A stretch of 64,000 nucleotides of DNA. Source: Burkholderia seminalis DSM 23518. GTDB taxonomy: Bacteria > Pseudomonadota > Gammaproteobacteria > Burkholderiales > Burkholderiaceae. Below, one piece after another: positions 9,244 to 16,344 of this stretch. A program made the position numbers and the translations under genes. Numbering within the stretch: position 1 is the stretch's first letter; every line of letters begins with the position of its first letter. The stretch spans positions 124,001 through 188,000 of the forward strand of contig NZ_CADFDK010000003.1 of assembly GCF_902832885.1 (NCBI RefSeq). Reading direction: 5' to 3'. The notes beneath the pieces are model-generated. The model was given only the letters and a program-made list of their open reading frames with translations, searched no databases and had not been told where the DNA came from.

Positions 9244-9433
9244 GCAGGTGGCGCGACGCGTGTGCGGCGTGGCGGATGTGTTGCGCCGCAACGTGGGTGA
9301 CGTTCTACGCCCGTCATGGATCGCGCACAAGCTACAGTCCGCGTTTGCGTGCGCTGCGAGGTCGTCTGTACCTGTTATTTTCAGGAGGGATGTCGATAAT
9401 GGGATCGTTACCTGACTTTCCGGGAGCCACGTC

Positions 9434-10966
9434 ATGAGCGCAAGCGACGATTCGTCTTCGCGCCCCGATCTCGCGGCAGGCATCGCGCTCGACGATATCG
9501 CCGACGGCGCGATGATCGAGGGCCATGTCGGCGATGCGGCGGTGCTGCTCGTGCGCCGTGCCGACGAACTGTATGCCGTGGGGGCGCAATGCCCGCACTA
9601 CGGCGCCCCGCTGGCCGACGGCCTGCTGGTGGGCGACACGATCCGCTGCCCGTGGCATCACGCGGCGTTCTGCCTGCGCACGGGCGAGCTGCAGCGCGCA
9701 CCGGCGCTCGACGGGTTGCCGTGCTGGCGCGTCGAACGCCGCGATGGCCGCGCCGTCGTGCTCGATGCACGGCCGGCACCGGTGCCGCCTGCGCCGGAAG
9801 CGGCCGGGCTGCCGGCGTCGGTCGTGATCGTCGGCGGCGGCGCCGCCGCGATCGCGGCGGCCGTGACGCTGCGGCAGGAAGGCTATCCGCATCCCGTCAC
9901 GCTGTTGAGCGCCGATCGCGATCCGCCGTACGACCGGCCGAATCTGTCGAAGGATTACCTCGCGGGCACGGCCGATGCCGACTGGCTGCCGCTGCGCGCG
10001 CCGTCGTTCTATACCGACCGGCGCATCGACGTGCGGTGCGGCACGCGCGTCGCGCGGATCGATCCCGCGCGGCACGCGGTCGAGCTGGCCGACGGCAGCC
10101 GCGTCGAATACGGTGCGCTGCTGCTCGCGACGGGCGCCGAGCCAAACCGGCTGACGGTGCCGGGCGCCGACCTGCCGCACGTGTGCGTGCTGCGCTCGCG
10201 TGCCGATTGCGACGCGCTGATCGGCAGGCTGAAAACGGCGCGCCGCTGCGTGGTGGTCGGCGCGAGCTTCATTGGTCTCGAGGCGGCCGCCGCGTTGCGC
10301 ACGCGCGGGCTCGACGTGCAGGTCGTCGCGCCCGATGCGCGTCCGATGGCGCGTGTGCTCGGCGACGCGCTCGGCGATACGATCAAGGCGCTGCACGAAT
10401 CGCACGGCGTCGTGTTCCATCTCGGCGCGACACCCGCGCGGATCACGCAGGACAGCGTGACGCTGTCGACCGGCGACGTGCTGCCGGCCGATGTCGTCGT
10501 GATCGGCATCGGCGTGCATCCGAACGTGGCGCTGGCGCAGGACGCCGGGCTCGCCGTCGAACGCGGCGTGACGGTCGACCGGTTCCTTCGGACGAGCGCG
10601 CCCGGCATCTACGCGGCCGGCGATATCGCGCGCTGGCCCGATCCGCTGACCGGCGAGCGGATTCGCGTCGAGCACTGGGTCGTGGCCGAGCGGCAGGGGA
10701 TCGTCGCCGCGCGCAACATGCTCGGCCAGCAACGGCCGTTCGACGCGGTGCCGTTCTTCTGGAGCCAGCATTACGACCTGACGATTCGCTATGTCGGGCA
10801 TGCGGAGCAATGGGACCGCGTCGAGATCGACGGCGACCTCGGCGCGCACGACTGCTCGATCGCGTACTGGCGCGGCAACACGCGGCTCGCGGTCGTGACG
10901 GTCGGCCGCGATCTCGACAGCCTGAAGGCGGAAGCGGCATTCGAGCAGCAGATTGCAGCCGCGTGA
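9434..10966 (+). CDS. Rieske [2Fe-2S] / FAD-dependent pyridine nucleotide-disulfide oxidoreductase (AIFM3-like)
   Basis: This 510-residue fusion has an N-terminal Rieske domain (CPHYGAPLADG at about 52 and CPWHHAAF at about 72, giving the Cys-X-His pairs for the 2Fe-2S cluster). An FAD/NAD reductase follows, with its first dinucleotide fold at about 130 (VVIVGGGAAAIAA) and a second in CVVVGASFIGLEAAA. The last FAD-binding motif is GIYAAGDIARW. This order is that of AIFM3-like reductases, which pass electrons from NAD(P)H to a ferredoxin-like centre. GGGAG lies before the ATG. It is divergent from formate dehydrogenase, a possible NADH source. The electron acceptor is unknown. Confidence 0.9.
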   Translation: MSASDDSSSRPDLAAGIALDDIADGAMIEGHVGDAAVLLVRRADELYAVGAQCPHYGAPLADGLLVGDTIRCPWHHAAFCLRTGELQRAPALDGLPCWRVERRDGRAVVLDARPAPVPPAPEAAGLPASVVIVGGGAAAIAAAVTLRQEGYPHPVTLLSADRDPPYDRPNLSKDYLAGTADADWLPLRAPSFYTDRRIDVRCGTRVARIDPARHAVELADGSRVEYGALLLATGAEPNRLTVPGADLPHVCVLRSRADCDALIGRLKTARRCVVVGASFIGLEAAAALRTRGLDVQVVAPDARPMARVLGDALGDTIKALHESHGVVFHLGATPARITQDSVTLSTGDVLPADVVVIGIGVHPNVALAQDAGLAVERGVTVDRFLRTSAPGIYAAGDIARWPDPLTGERIRVEHWVVAERQGIVAARNMLGQQRPFDAVPFFWSQHYDLTIRYVGHAEQWDRVEIDGDLGAHDCSIAYWRGNTRLAVVTVGRDLDSLKAEAAFEQQIAAA

Positions 10967-11007
10967 CGGCGGCGTGACGACACGAACCAACCTGGAGTGG
11001 AGAAGAG

Positions 11008-11385
11008 ATGAATTCCGATGTCCGTGCCCGTTTCGAAACCGAGTTCGCGCCGCGCATCGCCGCGCGCCTGCGCGGCCTGTACTCGCCCGGCGACGTGAAG
11101 GTCGACGTCGTGCCGCATGACGGGCAGGGCAGCCCGACCTGCGTCGACGTCGTCGGCCTCACGTCGACGGTGGGGCTGCCGAACCGGCTGAATGCGCGGC
11201 TCGCGTGGCGCGACGATGCGATCGCCGGTCTGCTCGCCGAGCCCGACCACGGCCGCTTCGACCGTTATCTCGCGGCGCTGCCGGTCACGATCGAGCGCTG
11301 GCAGATGGAACTGCCGGTCGATTTCAGCTCACGGACCCAGCGCGATCGCGAGATCCTGATCGGCGACCTCGATTTCGATGCGTGA
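11008..11385 (+). CDS. Conserved hypothetical protein, small Burkholderia-type family
   Basis: This is a 125-residue soluble protein, beginning MNSDVRARFETEFAPRIAAR, with a ribosome site (GGAGAAGAG) directly upstream. It has no signal peptide, membrane segment or catalytic motif. I recall a similar Burkholderia-restricted family (DUF5594) but cannot confirm the assignment. It lies 41 bases after the Rieske reductase, so may share its transcript. Confidence 0.7.
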   Translation: MNSDVRARFETEFAPRIAARLRGLYSPGDVKVDVVPHDGQGSPTCVDVVGLTSTVGLPNRLNARLAWRDDAIAGLLAEPDHGRFDRYLAALPVTIERWQMELPVDFSSRTQRDREILIGDLDFDA

Positions 11386-11434
11386 CCCGCGCGGTGCGAT
11401 GCCGGCCGACGACGCGCCGGCGAACCGCGCACCG

Positions 11435-11653
11435 TTACCGGTCGCGCGTCTTGACGATCACGCGGCCCTGGTCGATGCCGCCGCGCAGCGCCTCGTCGCA
11501 CGTGAGCCATTCGGGCGTGACGAGCTCGGGCGCGGGCAGGTCGACCGGCGCGCCGTCGCGGAAGATCCGCACCTGCGCGACCCACGCGCCGTTTGCGTTG
11601 CGCGTCGCTTCGACGCGTATCTCGTGATCCATGAAGGTATCGGTGGCTTGCAT
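11435..11653 (-). CDS. Small hypothetical protein (72 residues)
   Basis: It begins MQATDTFMDHEIRVEATRN and looks like a compact beta-rich domain (WVAQVRIFRDGAPVDLPAPE). GGAGGG lies upstream of the ATG at 11653; a second Met at residue 8 is an alternative start. I do not recognise the family, though the pattern resembles small Burkholderia proteins of unknown function. It is convergent with the gene on its left and divergent from marC. Confidence 0.65.
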   Translation of the reverse strand: MQATDTFMDHEIRVEATRNANGAWVAQVRIFRDGAPVDLPAPELVTPEWLTCDEALRGGIDQGRVIVKTRDR

Positions 11654-11775
11654 CGGTCGGGGCCCTCCGTCGTGCGTGAACGCGGTGCGTCGATCGTATC
11701 AGCATGGCGCGCGCCGCGCACTGGAAACCGGCCGGATTCCGCATTCGATTCGGCCTGCGAAACGGGAGCAAGCCT

Positions 11776-12414
11776 GTGGGCTTCGATCTGACCTTTTCCA
11801 TCAAGGTGTTCGCGGCGCTGTTCGCGATCATGAACCCGATCGCGAACATTCCGGTGTTCCTGTCGCTGACCGAGGGCTCGGCGGACGGCGTGCGCCGCAA
11901 GGTCGCGCTGACGGCCGCGATCGGCGTGTCGATCGGCTGCATCGTGTCGGCCGTCGCGGGCGGCGCGATCCTGCACGTGTTCGGTCTGACGATCGACGAT
12001 TTCCGCCTCGCGGGCGGGCTGCTGGTGCTGCTGATCGCGCTGTCGATGCTGCATGGTTCGCCGAGCCGCCAGCATGCGCCGGGCGACGACGAAGGCGCAG
12101 ATCCGGCGGCAGCCGAGCGCGTCGCGATCTATCCGCTGACGATCCCGCTGCTGGTCGGCCCCGGCACGATCGCGACGATGATCGTGCTCGGGCACAGCGC
12201 GTTCACGACCGGACAAGAGCTTGCATTCGCGCTCGGGCTGGCCGCGTTTCTCGTGCTGCTGGCCGTCTCGCTGCTGTCGGCGCCGCTGATCGGCCATTAC
12301 CTGTCGCCGCGCGTGACGGCCGTCACGCAGCGGCTGATGGGGATGATCCTCGCGGCGATCGCGATGCAGATGATCGTCGCGAGCCTGAAGGCCGCGTTCG
12401 GGCTGCCGCATTGA
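11776..12414 (+). CDS. marC: MarC-family integral membrane protein
   Basis: This is a 212-residue inner-membrane protein of the MarC/UPF0056 family with about six hydrophobic segments. Family blocks include FAALFAIMNPIANIPVFLSL near the N-terminus and AIYPLTIPLLVGPGTIATMI in the middle. Despite the name, no clear role in multidrug resistance is established for the family. I chose the GTG at 11776 because GGGAG lies 7 bases before it and the family N-terminus begins there. An ATG at 11704 would add 24 Arg-rich residues without a ribosome site. Confidence 0.85.
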   Translation: MGFDLTFSIKVFAALFAIMNPIANIPVFLSLTEGSADGVRRKVALTAAIGVSIGCIVSAVAGGAILHVFGLTIDDFRLAGGLLVLLIALSMLHGSPSRQHAPGDDEGADPAAAERVAIYPLTIPLLVGPGTIATMIVLGHSAFTTGQELAFALGLAAFLVLLAVSLLSAPLIGHYLSPRVTAVTQRLMGMILAAIAMQMIVASLKAAFGLPH

Positions 12415-12459
12415 GCGCGGGCTGCCGGCACGCGACCGTTTGATTGCATGGAGTTGTCG

Positions 12460-12924
12460 ATGAACACGCTGATCGTGTTGTCCTATCCCGACCTGGAGGC
12501 CGCCCGTCGCGCGCTGGCGGAACTCGGCACGTTGCGCGACCGGCACGTCGTCGCGCTGTCGGGCGTCGTGATCGTCGAATGTACGACCGACGGACAGTTG
12601 CGCGCGCATTCGGTCGATCCCGGCCGCGTGTCGTCCGGATCGCTGCTCGACAGCGTGGTCGGACACATCGAATCGTCGCTCGCCGCGTGGCGCGAGCGGC
12701 CGGTGGACGACGCGCTGACCGATCGCGTCGCGCGCAAGGCGCGCCCCGGCGCCGTCTCGCTCGGGCTCGCCGCGACGCAGCTCGACATCTATGCGCTGAG
12801 TGCGGCGCTGGCGCCATTCGGCGGCGAAGTGACCGACACGACGCTGTCGATCGACGACGAACTGAAACTCGTCGAAGCGATCTCGAACGCGCGCGACGGC
12901 GGCCGCGGCGCGGCGACGGACTGA
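12460..12924 (+). CDS. DUF1269-like protein
   Basis: This is a 154-residue protein whose first 45 residues (MNTLIVLSYPDLEAARRALA, then VALSGVVIVECTTDGQLRAH) follow the DUF1269 pattern. Most family members have a central Gly-rich hydrophobic segment; here that part is polar, so it is probably soluble. The start at 12460 has GGAG five to six bases upstream; an ATG four codons earlier is less likely. The function is unknown. Confidence 0.7.
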   Translation: MNTLIVLSYPDLEAARRALAELGTLRDRHVVALSGVVIVECTTDGQLRAHSVDPGRVSSGSLLDSVVGHIESSLAAWRERPVDDALTDRVARKARPGAVSLGLAATQLDIYALSAALAPFGGEVTDTTLSIDDELKLVEAISNARDGGRGAATD

Positions 12925-12946
12925 AGGTGAAGCCGACGCCGGCGCC

Positions 12947-13054
12947 ATGAAGACGCGAAGAACCGAAACCGGGAGCACGGCGCTGGACGATCGGTGCGAC
13001 AACGGCATGGCCGCGTGCGACGCCTGCGCGGCGATGTGCCGCGCGATGGCCTGA
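12947..13054 (+). CDS. Putative 35-residue Cys-rich peptide
   Basis: A short frame reads MKTRRTETGSTALDDRCDNG and then a Cys cluster (CDACAAMC, giving CxxCxxxC, with one more Cys upstream). It lies between the DUF1269-like gene and the kinase gene on the opposite strand. There is no clear ribosome site. The clustered cysteines suggest metal or redox binding, but the frame is short enough to be chance. Confidence 0.3.
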   Translation: MKTRRTETGSTALDDRCDNGMAACDACAAMCRAMA

Positions 13055-13064
13055 GCACGGGCGG

Positions 13065-14657
13065 CTACGGCGTACGCTGAAGCCGGCGGGCGACGCGCTG
13101 CAGCAGCGCGTCGAGCACGGCCATCTCGACAGGCTTCACGAGATGGTCGTCGAAGCCCGCGCGTTCGGTCCGCGCGAGATCCGACGCGCGCGCATGGCCG
13201 GACAGCGCGACGCAGGTCGTGTCGCGCAACGCGTCGATCGCGCGCAGTTCGTACAGCAGCGTGAAGCCGTCGATGTCGGGCATCGTCAGGTCGAGGATCA
13301 TCAGATGCGGGACGTAGTCGCGGGCGAGCGCCAGCGCTTCGTCCGCCCGGTAGGCGACGCGCGGCGCGTGTCCCTTCATCTGCAGGAGCACGGCGAGCGT
13401 GTCGGCGGAATCGCGGTTGTCGTCGACGACGACGATGCGCAGCGGCGTGGTGACCGGCTGCGCGGGTGCGGCCGGCTCGGGCTCGCCGACGCGTTCCGTG
13501 CGTCCCATCCGGTCGATCGGCAAGCGCACCGTGAACGTCGCGCCGCGGCCGGGCCCGGCGCTCTCGGCCGAAATGCGCCCGCCATGCAGCTCGACGAACG
13601 TCCGGCAGATCGCGAGACCCAGCCCGAAACCGTCGGACGGCCGGCGCCCCGGCGCGCCTTCCTGCTCGAACAGGTCGAAGATCGTTTCAAGCGCGCCCTG
13701 CGCGATGCCGACACCGTGATCGGTGACGCGGATCGCGACCACTGGCCCTTCCGTGCGCGCACCGACGTCGATTCGTCCGCCGGGCGGCGAGAACTTCGAC
13801 GCGTTGTCGAGCAGGTTGTGCAGCACCTGGACGAGCCGTGCATCGTCGCCGTGCAGCACCACGGCATCGGACGGCAGGTCGACGTGGATGTGTTGCCCGC
13901 GCGCGGCCAGTTTCGGCTGGATGCTTTCGACACCGCGACACACGATATCGCGCACGGTGACGGGGCGATCGTCAAGCTCGACCTTGCCGGCCGTGATACG
14001 TCCGACGTCGAGCAGATCGTCGACGAGCCGCGTCAGTTGTCCGACCTGACGATCCACGGCGTCGCGGCACTGTGCCAGCGTGGGCGCCGGATCGGGCAGG
14101 TTCTGCAATATGCCGACCGAATGACGCAGCGGCGCGAGATGGTTGCGCAGTTCGTGCGCGAGCATCGCGATGAACACGCTGAGCCGGTGTGTCGACGCTT
14201 CGAGTTCCTCGAGCCGCTTGCGCTCCGTCATGTCGCGCGTGATCTTGATGAAGCCGCACAGCTGGTTACCGTGATCGTGCACGGGGGTGATCGTCACGCT
14301 CGCCCAGAACTGCGAGCCGTCCTTGCGCACGCGCCAGTCCTCGTCTTCGAAGCGACCCTGCGTGGCCGCCTCGTCGAGCGCGTGCGACGGCCGGCCCGCC
14401 GCGATCGCGTCGGGAGGATAGAAGCGCGAGAAGTGCTGGCCGACGATCTCGGCGGCGCGATAGCCCTTGATGCGCTCGGCGCCCGCGTTCCAGGTCGCGA
14501 CGTTGCCGTACGGATCGAGCATGAACACCGCGTAATCGGTGATCGAGCCGACGACCGTCTGGAAACGGAACTCGGCGAAGCGATGCAGCAGGTCGCGCGC
14601 GTCGGGCAAGCCGGGCGGCGAGGGGTGCGGGAGAGGATCGGCGTCGTCTCTATTCAT
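13065..14657 (-). CDS. Hybrid sensor histidine kinase (PAS - HisKA - HATPase - receiver)
   Basis: This is a 530-residue cytoplasmic hybrid kinase. A PAS domain occupies about residues 30-145, with a PAC-like end (GFIKITRDMTERKRLEELEA). The phospho-His is H168 in AMLAHELRNHLAPL. The ATPase domain has FGLGLAICRTFVELHGG. A C-terminal receiver domain has VVVDDNRDSAD and phospho-acceptor D456 in LDLTMPDIDG. There is no transmembrane segment, so it senses a cytoplasmic signal, perhaps redox or energy. It sits at the left border of the sigma-54 cluster and could feed the activator at 28489 through a phosphorelay; that link is inferred from location. Confidence 0.9.
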   Translation of the reverse strand: MNRDDADPLPHPSPPGLPDARDLLHRFAEFRFQTVVGSITDYAVFMLDPYGNVATWNAGAERIKGYRAAEIVGQHFSRFYPPDAIAAGRPSHALDEAATQGRFEDEDWRVRKDGSQFWASVTITPVHDHGNQLCGFIKITRDMTERKRLEELEASTHRLSVFIAMLAHELRNHLAPLRHSVGILQNLPDPAPTLAQCRDAVDRQVGQLTRLVDDLLDVGRITAGKVELDDRPVTVRDIVCRGVESIQPKLAARGQHIHVDLPSDAVVLHGDDARLVQVLHNLLDNASKFSPPGGRIDVGARTEGPVVAIRVTDHGVGIAQGALETIFDLFEQEGAPGRRPSDGFGLGLAICRTFVELHGGRISAESAGPGRGATFTVRLPIDRMGRTERVGEPEPAAPAQPVTTPLRIVVVDDNRDSADTLAVLLQMKGHAPRVAYRADEALALARDYVPHLMILDLTMPDIDGFTLLYELRAIDALRDTTCVALSGHARASDLARTERAGFDDHLVKPVEMAVLDALLQRVARRLQRTP

Positions 14658-14851
14658 CGTTGCGTTACGGCGGATCGAAGGCGGGCAGGCAAACGCTGCC
14701 CGGCCGCCGCCGGGCGAACCGGCGGCGGCGACAGGAATCGGATTGGCACCCCGGAAAGCATAAGGGAACTCGATTCACCTGATCAATGGGCGCGCATCCG
14801 CTGTGCCATCCGCCGCCGCGGCGGCCGGAACGATGGCCGGCCGCCCGACGC

Positions 14852-14865
14852 GGCACGCCGGTTGC
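14852..14865 (+). promoter_or_regulatory. Candidate sigma-54 promoter (GGCACGCCGGTTGC)
   Basis: It has exact GG-N10-GC spacing and matches GGCAY-N5-TTGC. Predicted start is about 14877, 63 bases before the ATG of the acidic-protein gene. It lies in non-coding DNA. Confidence 0.65.
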
Positions 14866-14939
14866 ACGACCGTTCCGTCTGCCGGTTGGCCGGCGGCCGG
14901 GTGGCCGCACGCGACGGCAAGCCATGCAAGGAGATCGAC

Positions 14940-15308
14940 ATGAACAGCACGCTGAACCCCGACAACGAACCGGCCGGCCCGGACGACGACAACGCCACCC
15001 GCGGCCGCGACGGCCGCGCGCTGGGGCCGAGCGACTCGTCCGACAGCGGCAGCGACACGGCCGGCGCGCGGCGCCATCCGTTCGACATCGATTCGCCGCT
15101 CGACGAGCATGCGCTTGAACGCGGCGACGCGTCGCTCGACAGCGACACGGACCGCGCAGGCACCGGCGAGCGTGCGTCGGCCGACGGCGATTCGACGTTC
15201 GACGACGGTGCCGACATCGAGCCCGACCGCACCGAGCGGCTGAGCGAGCCCGGCGGCACCCGGGAAGCGGACGATCCCGCCGAACCGGACGACGGCGGCG
15301 CGTCGTGA
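14940..15308 (+). CDS. Acidic, low-complexity hypothetical protein
   Basis: This is a 122-residue, strongly acidic protein made almost only of Asp, Glu, Ser, Gly, Ala and Arg (start MNSTLNPDNEPAGPDDDN). It is predicted to be disordered, with no hydrophobic core. AAGGAG precedes the ATG. Base use matches the neighbours. Such hydrophilic proteins are often stress-related, but no function can be assigned. It is transcribed from its own candidate sigma-54 promoter. Confidence 0.7.
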   Translation: MNSTLNPDNEPAGPDDDNATRGRDGRALGPSDSSDSGSDTAGARRHPFDIDSPLDEHALERGDASLDSDTDRAGTGERASADGDSTFDDGADIEPDRTERLSEPGGTREADDPAEPDDGGAS

Positions 15309-15325
15309 TGCCCGGCGCGCAAAAA

Positions 15326-15342
15326 CTGCAATCGCGTTGCAG
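15326..15342. promoter_or_regulatory. Candidate activator site: dyad CTGCAA-N5-TTGCAG
   Basis: This is a perfect inverted repeat lying 88 bases upstream of the -24 element at 15430, the usual distance for an upstream site of a sigma-54 activator. Related dyads occur before several other sigma-54 promoters in this window. Confidence 0.5.
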
Positions 15343-15429
15343 ATTGGCGCGCCCGCATGCGTCCGGTCGCGGCGTCCGGCGGCAGGGCGGCGATGCGGCA
15401 TGGATGCATCGGGCATCGGCGGCGATACC

Positions 15430-15443
15430 GGCACGCGACTTGC
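15430..15443 (+). promoter_or_regulatory. Candidate sigma-54 promoter (GGCACGCGACTTGC)
   Basis: It matches GGCAY-N5-TTGC exactly. Predicted start is about 15455, 64 bases before the BON gene. The same 14-mer recurs at 45624. Confidence 0.7.
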
Positions 15444-15518
15444 GTTCGACCCGGACGACGCGCGCCGCGACCCGGCATGGGGCCGTGCGCGGCGCAGGCG
15501 CGATCAAGGAGGGACACG

Positions 15519-16298
15519 ATGCAACGACGATATCCCGGACGGTACGGCGCGCGCGGCATCCCGGACGACCCGGCGCGCTGGCCGGAGGAAGACCATGAAT
15601 CGGCCTCCCGCCGCTTGGCGAGCGAGGACGTCGGCCCCGAAGACTGGGGCAGCGCATGGACCGAGCGCGCCGCGCGGCCGGCCGACCAGCGGCGCGGCGC
15701 GGCCGACGCGGACTGGCCGGGCGGCGCGCGCCCGCCGGCGCGGGGCGGCGAACCCGGCTACGGCGAACCGGGCCCCCGCGCGGAGGGCCGCGAAGGCCGC
15801 TACGGCGGCGAACGTGCCGATTTCCGCGGCCGTGACCGGATCGGCGGGTACGGCGACGAGCGCGACCCGCGCGCTGGCGGCGCGCCGGACCGGTCGCGTG
15901 CCGGCAGCGCGGCCGAACGCGATGCGTTGCGACACTGCCGCGGGCCGAAAGGCTATACGCGCTCCGACGAGCGGATCCGCGAGGACGTCTGCGAGCGGCT
16001 GGCGCATGCGCTCGACATCGACGTGAGCGATGTCACCGTGCAGGTGCAGGACGGCTGCGTCATCCTGGACGGCACGGTCCCGGCGCGCTGGATGAAGCAC
16101 GACATCGAGGATCTGGCTGACGGCTGCATGAGCGTGCGCGACGTCGATAATCGCGTGCGCGTGCGCCGCGAAGGCGAGCACGATACGGGCATGGTGCTGC
16201 ATCCCGACCAGCGGACCGTCACGCCGACGCTGCCGGCCGCACGCGATCCCGAACCGGGCGCCGTCGTGCCCGGCCGCGAGCGCAAGCCGCACCATTGA
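15519..16298 (+). CDS. BON domain protein with Arg/Gly-rich N-terminus
   Basis: This is a 259-residue protein. The first 140 residues are low-complexity (Arg, Gly, Asp, Glu). A BON domain follows at about residues 150-210 (YTRSDERIREDVCERLAHAL, then VTVQVQDGCVILDGTVPARW). BON domains bind phospholipid or other envelope ligands in proteins such as OsmY. No signal peptide is visible, so it may act in the cytoplasm. AAGGAGGG precedes the ATG. It belongs to the same family type as the secreted BON protein at 36535. Confidence 0.82.
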   Translation: MQRRYPGRYGARGIPDDPARWPEEDHESASRRLASEDVGPEDWGSAWTERAARPADQRRGAADADWPGGARPPARGGEPGYGEPGPRAEGREGRYGGERADFRGRDRIGGYGDERDPRAGGAPDRSRAGSAAERDALRHCRGPKGYTRSDERIREDVCERLAHALDIDVSDVTVQVQDGCVILDGTVPARWMKHDIEDLADGCMSVRDVDNRVRVRREGEHDTGMVLHPDQRTVTPTLPAARDPEPGAVVPGRERKPHH

Positions 16299-16344
16299 CG
16301 GCCGTGCACGCCGCGCCGCGATCCCGACCGCGAGCCGCTTACGC

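Noticed and set aside
14713-14770. TTGGCACCCCGGAAAGC near 14740 as a sigma-54 promoter
   Set aside because: The GG to GC distance is 11 rather than 10; a better site with correct spacing lies at 14852.
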